From the NCBI RefSeq assembly GCF_015694345.1, contig NZ_JADQDC010000017.1:1-64000 (forward strand): DNA of 64,000 bases. Direction: 5' to 3'. The DNA is from Novosphingobium jiangmenense (lineage in GTDB: Bacteria > Pseudomonadota > Alphaproteobacteria > Sphingomonadales > Sphingomonadaceae). The notes under the pieces are model-generated. The model searched no databases. It was not told where the DNA came from and saw nothing but the letters and a program-made list of their open reading frames with translations. A program made the position numbers and the translations under genes. Of the stretch, positions 25,725-34,440 are shown piece by piece; position 1 is the stretch's first letter, and each line of letters opens with the position of its first letter.

Positions 25725-27266
25725 ATGACCGACCTCGCCACCGACGCGATGGACTTCTCGCGCCAGCCCGACCGGATCGACCTCGATCCTCCGGTCGAAG
25801 GCGGCGGCTGTCATGCGGGCGCAGACGTGCTGCGCGAAGCGACCAACAAGGCGCAAGGTTCCGAACTGCTGGAGCGTTATGCCGCCGACTACCCGGTCGG
25901 CCCGCACGATCAGCCGCAATCTATGTGTCCGGCCTTCGGTTCCCTCCGCGTCGGCCTCAGGATGCGGCGCACCGCAACGGTGCTCTCGGGCTCGGGGTGC
26001 TGCGTCTATGGCCTCACCTTTACCTCGCACTTCTACGGCGCGCGTCGCACGGTCGGCTATGTGCCGTTCAGTTCCGAAACGCTCGTCACCGGCAAGTTGT
26101 TCGAGGACATCAAGGAAGCGGTCGAGGGCTTGGCTGATCCGGCTGATTATGACGCCATTGTCGTCACCAACCTCTGCGTACCCACTGCCAGCGGCGTTCC
26201 GCTTCGGCTGCTGAAAAAGCAGATCAACGGCGTGCGCATCATCGGCATCGATGTGCCCGGCTTCGGCATTCCGACCCATGCCGAGGCCAAGGACGTGCTG
26301 GCGGGTGCCATGCTCGCCTACGCGCGCGAGGAAGTGGCGCAAGGCCCGGTGGCAGCCCCGGCCACCCGCTCCGACAAGCCGACCGTCACCCTGCTTGGCG
26401 AGATGTTCCCGGCCGATCCCGTCGGCATCGGCATGATGCTCGAACCGCTCGGCCTCGCCGCCGGACCGGTAGTGCCGACCCGCGAATGGCGCGAGCTTTA
26501 TGCGGCGCTCGATTGCGCGGTGATTGCGGCGATCCATCCTTTCTACACGGCCAGCATCCGCGAATTCGAACATGCCGGACGCGCCGTGGTCGGCTCGGCC
26601 CCGGTCGGCGCGGAAGGCACGGCGGCGTGGCTCGAAGCCATCGGCGCTGCCTGCAACGTTCCCGCCGAAAAGGTCGAAGCCGCCAAAGCCCGCTTCGTGC
26701 CGATGATCCGCGCCGCGCTCGCGGCCAACCCGATCAAGGGACGCATCACGGTTTCGGGCTACGAAGGCTCCGAACTGCTCGTCGCAAGACTGCTGATCGA
26801 AAGCGGCGCCGACGTGCCCTATGTCGGCAGCGCCTGCCCGCGCACGCGCTGGTCCGATCCCGACCGCGAATGGCTGGAAGCACGCGGCGTCCGCGTCCAG
26901 TTCCGCGCCAGCCTTGAGCAGGACATTGCCGCGGTCGAGGAATTCCGCCCCGATCTCGCCATAGGCACTACCCCGGTGGTTCAGCACGCCAAGGCCAAGG
27001 CGATCCCGGCGCTCTATTTCACCAACCTGATCTCCGCCCGGCCGCTGATGGGCGTGGCTGGCGCAGGAAGCCTTGCGCAGGTGATCAACGCCGCGATGGC
27101 CAACAAGGCGCGCTTCGACAAGATGACTGCGTTCTTCGAAGGCGTCGGCACCGGCCCTGCTGCCGGGATCTGGGAAGAAACCCCGCAGGACCGCCCAGCC
27201 TTCAAGAAGAAGTACGCCGCCCTCAACGAAGCCGCACGCAAGGCGGCAGAGGCGGTGGGCACATGA
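25725..27266 (+). CDS. bchY: Chlorophyllide a reductase subunit Y
   Basis: A 513-residue NifD-like subunit of chlorophyllide a reductase; with BchZ it holds the 4Fe-4S cluster and substrate. Cysteines expected as cluster ligands appear in QSMCPAFG, SGSGCCVYG and TNLCVP. It starts 3 bases after the bchX stop and overlaps bchZ by 4 bases. Length is normal for the family. Confidence 0.95.
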   Translation: MTDLATDAMDFSRQPDRIDLDPPVEGGGCHAGADVLREATNKAQGSELLERYAADYPVGPHDQPQSMCPAFGSLRVGLRMRRTATVLSGSGCCVYGLTFTSHFYGARRTVGYVPFSSETLVTGKLFEDIKEAVEGLADPADYDAIVVTNLCVPTASGVPLRLLKKQINGVRIIGIDVPGFGIPTHAEAKDVLAGAMLAYAREEVAQGPVAAPATRSDKPTVTLLGEMFPADPVGIGMMLEPLGLAAGPVVPTREWRELYAALDCAVIAAIHPFYTASIREFEHAGRAVVGSAPVGAEGTAAWLEAIGAACNVPAEKVEAAKARFVPMIRAALAANPIKGRITVSGYEGSELLVARLLIESGADVPYVGSACPRTRWSDPDREWLEARGVRVQFRASLEQDIAAVEEFRPDLAIGTTPVVQHAKAKAIPALYFTNLISARPLMGVAGAGSLAQVINAAMANKARFDKMTAFFEGVGTGPAAGIWEETPQDRPAFKKKYAALNEAARKAAEAVGT

Positions 27267-28708
27267 CCCTCGTTCTCGACCATGATCGGGCCGGCGGCTA
27301 CTGGGGCGCCGTTTACGTCTTCACCGCGGTCAAAGGCCTGCAGGTGATCATTGACGGCCCGGTCGGCTGCGAGAACCTGCCGGTTACCTCGGTGCTTCAC
27401 TACACCGACGGACTGCCCCCGCACGAGTTGCCGATCGTTGTCACTGGCCTCGGCGAGGAAGAACTCGGCAAGACCGGCACCGAAGGCGCGATGAAGCGCG
27501 CGTGGAAGGTGCTCGATCCGGAACTGCCCGCCGTGGTCGTGACCGGCTCCATCGCCGAGATGATCGGCGGCGGCGTCACCCCGCAGGGCACCAACATCAA
27601 GCGCTTCCTGCCGCGCACGATCGACGAGGATCAGTGGCAATCGGCTGACCGCGCGCTGACCTGGCTGTGGTCGGAATTCGGCCCCAAGACCGTGCCCGCG
27701 CCCAAGCCCTTGAAGGAGGGCGAAAAGCCCAAGGTCAATATCCTCGGCCCCGCCTACGGCATGTTCAACATGGCGAGCGATCTTCACGAGATCCGCCGCC
27801 TTGTCGAAGGCATCGGCGCGGAAGTGAACATGGTCTTCCCGATGGGCAGCCACCTCGCCGACATCCGCAAGCTGGCGGACGCACAGGCCAATGTCTGCAT
27901 GTATCGCGAATTCGGCCGCGCTCTGTGCGAGCAGATGGAGCGGCCCTACTTCCAGGCCCCGATCGGGCTCGACAGCACGACCCGCTTCCTGCGCGCTCTC
28001 GCCGCCGAACTCGGCCTCGATCCCGAACCGTTCATCGAGCGCGAGAAGCACACCACGATCAAGCCGCTGTGGGACCTGTGGCGCTCGGTCACGCAGGACT
28101 TCTTCGCCACGGCCAGCTTCGGCATCGTCGCCAACGAGACCTATGCGCGCGGCATCCGCCACTTCCTCGAAGACGACATGGGCCTGCCCTGCACTTTCGC
28201 CTTCTCGCGCAGTGCCGGCGTGAAGCCGAAGAACGAGGACGTGCGCGCCGCGATCCACGCCACGCCGCCGCTGGTGCTGTTCGGCAGCTACAACGAGCGC
28301 ATGTACAACGCCGAAAAGGGCGGCAGGTCGATCTACATCCCGGCCAGCTTCCCCGGCGCGGCGATCCGTCGCCACATCGGCACGCCGTTCATGGGCTATT
28401 CGGGCGCGACCTACCTGGTGCAGGAGGTGTGCAACGCGCTGTTCGACGCGCTGTTCAACATCATCCCACTGGCGACGCAGCTCGATGCCGTGGAAGCCAC
28501 GCCCGCACGCGATCATCGCGAACTGGCGTGGGACGAGGACGCCAAGGCCCGGCTCGACCAGATCGTCGAAGCCCAGCCGGTGCTGGTCCGTATCTCCGCC
28601 GCCAAGCGCCTGCGCGATGCGGCCGAGCGGGTCACCCGCCGCAACAACGAAACCCGCGTCAGCGCCGACCGGCTCGCCGACGCCATGCTCGAGGCGCAGG
28701 TCACATGA
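27263..28708 (+). CDS. bchZ: Chlorophyllide a reductase subunit Z
   Basis: A 481-residue NifK-like partner of BchY. DGPVGCENLPVTSVLHYTDGLPPHELP near residue 35 carries the conserved Cys of the shared cluster, and PAYGMFNMASDLHEIRRLVEGIGAE and SNQ-like downstream blocks match the family. It ends 159 bases before pufB. No pufQ follows, unlike in Rhodobacter. Confidence 0.95.
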   Translation: MTLVLDHDRAGGYWGAVYVFTAVKGLQVIIDGPVGCENLPVTSVLHYTDGLPPHELPIVVTGLGEEELGKTGTEGAMKRAWKVLDPELPAVVVTGSIAEMIGGGVTPQGTNIKRFLPRTIDEDQWQSADRALTWLWSEFGPKTVPAPKPLKEGEKPKVNILGPAYGMFNMASDLHEIRRLVEGIGAEVNMVFPMGSHLADIRKLADAQANVCMYREFGRALCEQMERPYFQAPIGLDSTTRFLRALAAELGLDPEPFIEREKHTTIKPLWDLWRSVTQDFFATASFGIVANETYARGIRHFLEDDMGLPCTFAFSRSAGVKPKNEDVRAAIHATPPLVLFGSYNERMYNAEKGGRSIYIPASFPGAAIRRHIGTPFMGYSGATYLVQEVCNALFDALFNIIPLATQLDAVEATPARDHRELAWDEDAKARLDQIVEAQPVLVRISAAKRLRDAAERVTRRNNETRVSADRLADAMLEAQVT

Positions 28709-28867
28709 TCCGCGCAGCTATCCTTCCGCGCTCATCCCAGGCGCATCAGCTTGCACGGTCGCCGTTCTCCGGTCGCCGTGTTCCCCCATCCCCGCGGGTC
28801 AGTTCCGCGTGGATACCGAAAGAGGTCTTCCGCCTCTCGCACATCAACAACGACTGGAGATTGGGCA

Positions 28868-29023
28868 ATGAGTGATCATGACGATCGCTTCGGGCTGAGG
28901 ACCTACCTCACCCCAGAGGAAGCAAAGGAATTCCACAAACTCTTCGTGAGCAGCTTCGTCGGCTTCACCGCCGTCGCAGTGGTCGCACACGTCCTCGTCT
29001 GGATGTGGAAGCCCTGGCTCTGA
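28868..29023 (+). CDS. pufB: Light-harvesting 1 (B870) beta polypeptide
   Basis: The 51-residue LH1 beta subunit. A polar N-terminus (LTPEEAKEFHKLFVSSF) precedes one transmembrane helix with the bacteriochlorophyll-ligating His in VAVVAHVLVWMWKPWL. GGAGATTGGGCA stands ahead of ATG 28868. It is the first gene of the puf group pufB-A-L-M-C. No promoter of its own is evident, and readthrough from bchCXYZ is likely. Confidence 0.96.
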   Translation: MSDHDDRFGLRTYLTPEEAKEFHKLFVSSFVGFTAVAVVAHVLVWMWKPWL

Positions 29024-29089
29024 CGCATCCGCCCGCCACGGCCGCAAGCCTGACGCGGGTCCTGAAACACTTGCACAAGGACTAAGACC

Positions 29090-29278
29090 ATGTGGAGGAT
29101 TTGGCTTATTTTCGATCCGCGCAGGGCACTCGTCGCTCTGTTCGCGTTCCTGTTCGTGCTCGCGCTGGTGATTCACTTCATCCTGCTCAGCACCGATACG
29201 TTCAACTGGCTCGATGGTCCGAACTCGGCCCAGGGCATGGCGAACGCAGCAGCGGCAGCGGCGCCTCCGGCGTCCTGA
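29090..29278 (+). CDS. pufA: Light-harvesting 1 (B870) alpha polypeptide
   Basis: The 62-residue LH1 alpha subunit. MWRIWLIFDPRRALVALFAFLF is the typical N-terminus, with the bacteriochlorophyll-binding His in LALVIHFILLST and the conserved FNWLDG after the helix. The tail (MANAAAAAAPPAS) is alanine-rich and may be processed. AAGGACTAAG precedes the ATG. A strong hairpin follows the stop codon. Confidence 0.96.
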   Translation: MWRIWLIFDPRRALVALFAFLFVLALVIHFILLSTDTFNWLDGPNSAQGMANAAAAAAPPAS

Positions 29279-29308
29279 CACCGCACTGCCTGATTGGGGC
29301 CTGTGCGA

Positions 29309-29336
29309 GAGGCGGCGGCGCTCCCGTCGCCGCCTC
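29309..29336 (+). other. Intercistronic pufA-pufL hairpin
   Basis: GAGGCGGCGGC (29309-29319) pairs with GTCGCCGCCTC (29326-29336), 11 pairs including one G-U, around a 6-base loop. No T-run follows. Hairpins at this place in other purple bacteria protect the pufBA segment from 3' exonucleases and raise LH1 above reaction-centre levels; the same role is inferred here. A smaller stem, CCCGC/GCGGG, lies at 29366-29383. Confidence 0.75.
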
Positions 29337-29430
29337 CTGTATCCCCCTCGAATAAGGCAAGAGACCCCGCTGCTTGCGGCGGGTGGGGAACAATCAAGCC
29401 CGTCGCGCCGCGGCGGGGAGGGGTAGAACC

Positions 29431-30255
29431 ATGGCACTCCTTAGTTTCGAACGAAAATACCGCGTTCGCGGTGGCACGTTGATCGGCGGCGACCTGTTCG
29501 ATTTCTGGGTGGGTCCGTTCTACGTCGGTTTCTTCGGTGTGGTGACCGCGATCTTCGCGTCGCTCGGCACCGCCCTCATCTTCTACGCCGCCTCGCAAGG
29601 GCCGACGTGGAATCCCTGGCTCATCTCGATCGAGCCGCCAGATCTCAAGTACGGCCTCGGGCTGGCTCCACTGGCCAAGGGCGGGTTCTGGCAGGTCATC
29701 ACGGTCTGCGCGCTGGTATCGTTTACCAGCTGGGCGCTGCGTGAAGTCGAGATCTGCCGCAAGCTGGGCATGGGCTACCATGTCCCCGCCGCGTTCAGCA
29801 TGGCAATCTTCGCCTACTTCACGCTGGTGGTGATCCGCCCCGTCCTTCTGGGCGGATGGCACTTCGGCTTCCCCTACGGCATTTTCAGCCACCTCGATTG
29901 GGTTTCCAACACGGGGTATCAGTACCTGCACTTCCACTACAACCCGGCCCACATGCTCGCGGTCTCGTTCTTCTTCACAACGGCCCTCGCCCTGGCGCTG
30001 CATGGCGCTCTGGTGCTCTCCGCCGTGAACCCGCCAGCTGGCGGCGAAGTGAAGTCGCCCGAGTACGAGGACACCTTCTTCCGCGATCTCATCGGCTATT
30101 CGGTCGGCACGCTCGGCATTCACCGCGTCGGCCTGCTGCTGGCGATGAATGCGGGCTTCTGGAGCGCGGTGTGCATCGTGATCAGCGGGCCGCTGTGGAC
30201 CAAGGGCTGGCCCGAATGGTGGACCTGGTGGCTCAACCTGCCGATCTGGTCGTGA
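29431..30255 (+). CDS. pufL: Photosynthetic reaction centre subunit L
   Basis: A 274-residue five-helix core subunit that binds half of the special pair, accessory bacteriochlorophyll, bacteriopheophytin and quinone QA/QB pockets with PufM. MALLSFERKYRVRGGTLIGG is the standard N-terminus. Special-pair and iron-ligand histidines fall in QYLHFHYNPAHM and TALALALHGALVLS. It starts at ATG 29431 after GGGAGGGGTAG, and ends 14 bases before pufM. Confidence 0.97.
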   Translation: MALLSFERKYRVRGGTLIGGDLFDFWVGPFYVGFFGVVTAIFASLGTALIFYAASQGPTWNPWLISIEPPDLKYGLGLAPLAKGGFWQVITVCALVSFTSWALREVEICRKLGMGYHVPAAFSMAIFAYFTLVVIRPVLLGGWHFGFPYGIFSHLDWVSNTGYQYLHFHYNPAHMLAVSFFFTTALALALHGALVLSAVNPPAGGEVKSPEYEDTFFRDLIGYSVGTLGIHRVGLLLAMNAGFWSAVCIVISGPLWTKGWPEWWTWWLNLPIWS

Positions 30256-30269
30256 AGGAGCATTGAGCG

Positions 30270-31244
30270 ATGGCGACCTATCAGAACATCTTCACCCAGG
30301 TTCAGCTTCGTGGTCACCCCGAAGCCGGGATCGACCTTCCCGCCGGCAGCGAGCCGCGCATCGGCAAGGGTTCCTTCAACCACCTCATGGGGATCATCGG
30401 CCACGCGCAGATCGGCCCCGTCTATCTGGGCTGGACCGGCGTATTCGCGCTGATCTTCGGCTTCTTCGCGATCGAGATCATCGGGCTCAACATGCTCGCC
30501 TCGGTCAACTGGGACCCGATCCAGTTCGTGCGCATGCTGCCCTGGCTCAGCCTTGAACCGCCGGGGCCGGAATATGGCTTCACCCCCTTCGTGCCGCTGG
30601 CCAAGGGCGGGTGGTGGATCATGGCCGGGTTCTTCCTGACCACCTCGATCATCCTGTGGTGGATCCGCACCTATACCCGCGCCCGGGCGCTCGGCATGGG
30701 AACGCACGTGGCCTGGGCCTTCGCCTCGGCGATCTGGCTCTACCTCGTGCTCGGCTTCATCCGCCCGTTCTTCATGGGTTCGTGGGCGGAAAGCGTGCCG
30801 TTCGGCATCTTCCCGCACCTCGATTGGACCGCAGCCTTCTCGATCCGCTACGGCAACCTGTTCTACAATCCGTTCCACGCCTTCTCGATCGCCTTCCTCT
30901 ACGGCTCGACCCTGCTCTTCGCGATGCATGGTGCGACCATCCTGGCAGTCGGCCGCTACGGCGGTGAGCGCGAGATCGAGCAGATCACCGATCGCGGCAC
31001 GGCCTCGGAACGCGCGGCGCTGTTCTGGCGCTGGACCATGGGCTTCAACGCCACGATGGAATCGATCCACCGCTGGGCCTGGTGGTTCGCGGTGCTGACG
31101 ACGCTGACCGGCGGCATCGGCATCCTGCTGACGGGCACCGTGGTCGACAACTGGTACCTCTGGGCGCAGCAGCATGGCTATGCTCCGATGTATCCCGATA
31201 CCGGGGTCATTGATCCCGCCACGCTGGGGAGTGCGGGCCAATGA
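30270..31244 (+). CDS. pufM: Photosynthetic reaction centre subunit M
   Basis: The 324-residue reaction-centre M subunit, five transmembrane helices. Recognisable blocks are YLGWTGVFALIFGFFAIEI, GNLFYNPFHAFSIAFLYGS (special-pair His) and ATMESIHRWAWWFAVL (iron-ligand His). It shares ATGA with pufC. GAAGGAG precedes the ATG. Confidence 0.97.
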   Translation: MATYQNIFTQVQLRGHPEAGIDLPAGSEPRIGKGSFNHLMGIIGHAQIGPVYLGWTGVFALIFGFFAIEIIGLNMLASVNWDPIQFVRMLPWLSLEPPGPEYGFTPFVPLAKGGWWIMAGFFLTTSIILWWIRTYTRARALGMGTHVAWAFASAIWLYLVLGFIRPFFMGSWAESVPFGIFPHLDWTAAFSIRYGNLFYNPFHAFSIAFLYGSTLLFAMHGATILAVGRYGGEREIEQITDRGTASERAALFWRWTMGFNATMESIHRWAWWFAVLTTLTGGIGILLTGTVVDNWYLWAQQHGYAPMYPDTGVIDPATLGSAGQ

Positions 31245-32338
31245 GAAGGACAATCGCAATCGCCGCATTGGCGAGCGCTGCGCTGACGCTGACGGGGTGC
31301 GAACTCTCGCCGAAGCAATCGGTGCAGTACGGGCATCGCGGCACGGGCATGGACCAGGTCACCTTGAAGAAGGTGGCCATGGCCAAGGACGACGTGCCCG
31401 CCCCGCCCTATGACTCACCCTCGACCGAGGGTCCGCGTGCCGGGGCTGCCTACCAGAACGTGCAGGTTCTGGGCGATGTCTCGGAAGAGCAGTTCACCTA
31501 CACGATGGCTGCGATCACCGCGTGGGTCGCGCCGGAGCAAGGGTGCAACTACTGCCACAACCCCGAGAACATGGCCTCGGACGAGAAGTACACCAAGGTT
31601 GCCGCGCGCAAGATGTTGCAGATGACGCGCAACATAAACTCCAATTGGACCAAGCACGTAGCGACCACGGGCGTGACCTGCTGGACCTGCCACCGCGGCA
31701 ACGCCATCCCTGCCAACTACTGGGCTCTGCCCGAGGCCGGCAAAAACGGGATCATCGGCAATCTTCACGGGCAAAATCAGCCACTTCCGGCCTCGGCCTA
31801 CTCGTCGCTGCCCAATGCCTCGCTGGCCCTGTACCTGACTGGCGACCCCAAGACCGACAGGTCGATCCGGGTCGTTTCCGACACCCTGCATCCGACCAAG
31901 GCCAACGAGCTTTCCGTCAAGGAAACCGAGCCGCAGTATGCACTTATGAACCACATCTCGACGTCGCTGGGCGTGAACTGCACGTTCTGCCACAACGCGC
32001 AGGCGTTCAAGCCGTGGAACATCAGCACGCCCAAGCGCGCCACGGCGTGGTACGGCCTGCGCATGGTGCGGGACATAAATGGCAAGTATATCAGCGGCTT
32101 GAAGGACGTCTTCCCGGCACACCGCAAGGGGCCGATGGGCGATCCGTTCAAGGTCAGCTGCGCGACCTGCCACCAGGGCAAGAACAAGCCGATGGGCGGG
32201 TACAAGATGGCCAAGGACTACCCGGCGCTGTGGGGCCAGCCGATGGCCCAGCCAGTGTCGGGGCCCGCAGCGGCGCCGGCAGCTCCCGCGGCTCCGGCCG
32301 CACCGATGGCAGCTGCGGTGACGACCGCAACACACTGA
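31241..32338 (+). CDS. pufC: Tetraheme reaction-centre cytochrome c subunit
   Basis: A 365-residue periplasmic cytochrome that re-reduces the photo-oxidised special pair. A lipoprotein signal ends LTLTGC with the lipid-bearing Cys at residue 20. Four CxxCH sites are visible: CNYCH (102-106), CWTCH (147-151), CTFCH (247-251) and CATCH (307-311), giving four c hemes as in Blastochloris and Rubrivivax. An Ala/Pro-rich tail (about 30 residues) closes it. Not all sphingomonad phototrophs carry pufC. It is the last gene of the puf operon and is followed by a strong terminator. Confidence 0.97.
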   Translation: MRRTIAIAALASAALTLTGCELSPKQSVQYGHRGTGMDQVTLKKVAMAKDDVPAPPYDSPSTEGPRAGAAYQNVQVLGDVSEEQFTYTMAAITAWVAPEQGCNYCHNPENMASDEKYTKVAARKMLQMTRNINSNWTKHVATTGVTCWTCHRGNAIPANYWALPEAGKNGIIGNLHGQNQPLPASAYSSLPNASLALYLTGDPKTDRSIRVVSDTLHPTKANELSVKETEPQYALMNHISTSLGVNCTFCHNAQAFKPWNISTPKRATAWYGLRMVRDINGKYISGLKDVFPAHRKGPMGDPFKVSCATCHQGKNKPMGGYKMAKDYPALWGQPMAQPVSGPAAAPAAPAAPAAPMAAAVTTATH

Positions 32339-32363
32339 TCCCCCGCAGTAATGTGGGACCTCG

Positions 32364-32400
32364 AAGGTCCGCCGGAGCTGCTCCGGCGGACCTTTTTTTA
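32364..32400 (+). terminator. Rho-independent terminator after pufC
   Basis: A 14-pair perfect stem (32364-32377 with 32381-32394, built on GGTCCGCCGGAG) and a 3-base loop run into a T-tract (32393-32399). It ends the puf transcript before the convergent 84-residue ORF, whose stop codon is at 32485. Confidence 0.9.
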
Positions 32401-32484
32401 TGTTTCCAACTCTCCGAGGCAGAAGGGCAACTCTGCCACAACTCCCCGGCAACTCCCCCGCAACTCCCGCAATCGGGAGCGCAA

Positions 32485-32739
32485 CTATGGAAGGCTACGG
32501 CGGCGGCGCATGACGTCGGCGATGTGGACCGGGAAGGAGAGCGCGATCGGCACCGAGATCCACGGCCACTCCGCCCCGACCAAGGCGGCGCGAAGTCCGA
32601 CAACGATCAGCGCCGCAGGGAGCAGCATGGTGAGGAGATCGCCAAGTCTCCAACCGCGCCAGCGCAGCCAGAGCGCTTCGAGCAAGAGCGCTGCAAGGAC
32701 GATGTCGGCGGCGTGACCGGTGGCGAAGAGCGTTTCCAA
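32485..32739 (-). CDS. Small membrane protein downstream of tspO, unknown
   Basis: An 84-residue protein with three hydrophobic segments (ADIVLAALLLEALWL, LLTMLLPAALIVVGLRAALV, PWISVPIALSFPVHIADVM) and a basic RRRRSLP end. It begins 10 bases after the tspO stop on the same strand, at the far end of the ppaA-ppsR-bchG-MFS-bchP-tspO run. I do not recognise a family. Co-transcription with tspO suggests a link to pigment or porphyrin traffic, but this is only positional. Confidence 0.65.
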   Translation of the reverse strand: METLFATGHAADIVLAALLLEALWLRWRGWRLGDLLTMLLPAALIVVGLRAALVGAEWPWISVPIALSFPVHIADVMRRRRSLP

Positions 32740-32749
32740 CGCCCTGCCC

Positions 32750-33244
32750 TCAACCGAACGGCGCGTTGAGGCGGACGATTTCCCAGTTGAGCGCGCCTGC
32801 CACCGTGACCCAGCCGATGTAGGGAAGGAGAAGGAGGCCCGCGAGGCGCGAGAGACGTCCGCAGTAGACGATCAGCACGGCGATCGAGCACCACAGCACG
32901 CAGAGCTCCCAGAACGCCCAGTCGGGCCGTTGCATCCGGAAGAACATCAGGCTCCAGAGGATGTTGAGGAAGCCGTTGAGCGCGAACAGGCCGATCACCG
33001 TGTCCGACGTGCGTGAATCCTTGGCCGCGCGCCAGGCTGAGACGCCGGCGATGGCGCAGAGCGCGAAGATCGTGGTCCAGGCGATCGGGAAGACCGGGCG
33101 CGGCGGGGTGAAATCGGGCTTGATCAGTGAATCATACCAAGGCCCGAGATCGGTGATCGTCCCGCCGATCATCGCCGTGGCAAAGGCCGCGAGCGAGGCG
33201 ATGCCAATGGGTATGCCGGCAGGAAGGAGCGAGGCACGCTTCAT
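32750..33244 (-). CDS. tspO: Tryptophan-rich sensory protein TspO/CrtK
   Basis: A 164-residue, five-helix membrane protein of the TspO/MBR family, which binds porphyrins and in Rhodobacter modulates photosynthesis gene expression. Conserved features are WYDSLIKPDFTPP, the aromatic-rich ALNGFLNILWSLMFF, and the final WVTVAGALNWEIVRLN. ATG 33244 shares ATGA with the bchP stop; longer in-frame starts are antisense shadow. Confidence 0.93.
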   Translation of the reverse strand: MKRASLLPAGIPIGIASLAAFATAMIGGTITDLGPWYDSLIKPDFTPPRPVFPIAWTTIFALCAIAGVSAWRAAKDSRTSDTVIGLFALNGFLNILWSLMFFRMQRPDWAFWELCVLWCSIAVLIVYCGRLSRLAGLLLLPYIGWVTVAGALNWEIVRLNAPFG

Positions 33245-34440
33245 CCGGCGGCAGGCCTCAAGCCGAGCAAGTGCGCGCAATCCTTGAGGAAAATGCGCAC
33301 GTGCGCCATCGGTTTGGCGCGGACCAGCTTCTTGTTCATGTAGGCCTGCCAGGTCAGCTGCTGGACGTCCTTGTCTGCACACATCTCGACAAAGCGCTCG
33401 CGACGCTTGTCGCTCGAGTACCAGAAGTACTGCATGATCCCGAGGATCCAGAAGACACGGCCATGTTCACGCAGAAACGCCTTGCGCGCCTGCTTGAGCA
33501 CGGCGGGATTGCCGCTGGCGAGGAAGGCCTCCGCGGTTTGCGCGGCGATGCGGCCGCAGGTCATCGCGTAATAGATTCCCTCACCCGAAGCCGGTGCGAC
33601 GACGCCGGCGGCATCGCCCGAAACAAGGACATCACGCCCATTGTCCCAGCGCTTCAGGGGCTTGAGCGGGATCGGCGCGCCTTCACGGCGAATCGTGTCG
33701 CATCCGGCGAGGCCGAGATCGTCGCGCATCTGCTTGACCGAGCCGCGCAGCGAGAAGCCCTTGTTGGCACTGCCGACGCCGATGCTGGAAGTCTCGCCGT
33801 GGGGAAAGACCCAGGCATAGAAATCGGGCGAAAGCTTGCCCTGATAGAGCACGTCGCAGCGCGAGGCGTCGAAGCCCTGTTCGGTACTCTCGGGCGAGCG
33901 CACGACTTCGTGATAGGCAAAGACACAGGGGTTGCGCTCTGCGCCGGGGATGTTCTCGCGCGCGACGCCAGAGCGGGCACCATCGGCACCGATGACGAGG
34001 CGGGCACGGACCTTGCGGACTTCACCGCCGCGCGCCTCATGATAGCAGACGATCGCTCCGGGATTGGCGTCGCGCTCGATCCGTTCGTAGGTGCCGGTGC
34101 GACGCTCCGCGCCCGCCGTGGCGGCCCGTTCGCGCAGCCATTCGTCGAAGTGATCGCGATCGACCATGCCGACATAGCCGATCTCGCCCACCGGCATGTC
34201 CACCGCGCGGTTCGAGGGCGCGACCATGCGGGCCGCGCGGGCGCGGGCGACGAGGAGCGATTGCGGGACTTCGAATTCCTCGAGCAGGCGCGGCGGCACC
34301 GCGCCGCCACAAGGCTTGATCCGCCCTGCCCGATCAAGCAGCAGGACCTTGCGGCCAGCGCGCGCCAGATCCCAGGCTGCGGTAGCTCCCGAAGGTCCGC
34401 CACCGATCACCACGACATCGAATTCGTTCTCTCCGGTCAT
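33241..34440 (-). CDS. bchP: Geranylgeranyl diphosphate/bacteriochlorophyll reductase
   Basis: A 399-residue FAD-dependent reductase that saturates the geranylgeranyl tail to phytyl. VVIGGGPSGATAAWDLARAG binds FAD; IKPCGGAVPPRLLEEF and VSGDAAGVVAPASGEGIYYAM are family signatures. It overlaps tspO and the PucC-family gene by 4 bases each, forming a tight bchG-MFS-bchP-tspO run. Confidence 0.95.
   Translation of the reverse strand: MTGENEFDVVVIGGGPSGATAAWDLARAGRKVLLLDRAGRIKPCGGAVPPRLLEEFEVPQSLLVARARAARMVAPSNRAVDMPVGEIGYVGMVDRDHFDEWLRERAATAGAERRTGTYERIERDANPGAIVCYHEARGGEVRKVRARLVIGADGARSGVARENIPGAERNPCVFAYHEVVRSPESTEQGFDASRCDVLYQGKLSPDFYAWVFPHGETSSIGVGSANKGFSLRGSVKQMRDDLGLAGCDTIRREGAPIPLKPLKRWDNGRDVLVSGDAAGVVAPASGEGIYYAMTCGRIAAQTAEAFLASGNPAVLKQARKAFLREHGRVFWILGIMQYFWYSSDKRRERFVEMCADKDVQQLTWQAYMNKKLVRAKPMAHVRIFLKDCAHLLGLRPAAG

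Noticed and set aside
28705..28875. Candidate pufQ
   Set aside because: No transmembrane helix or PufQ-like sequence; it overlaps the pufB start.
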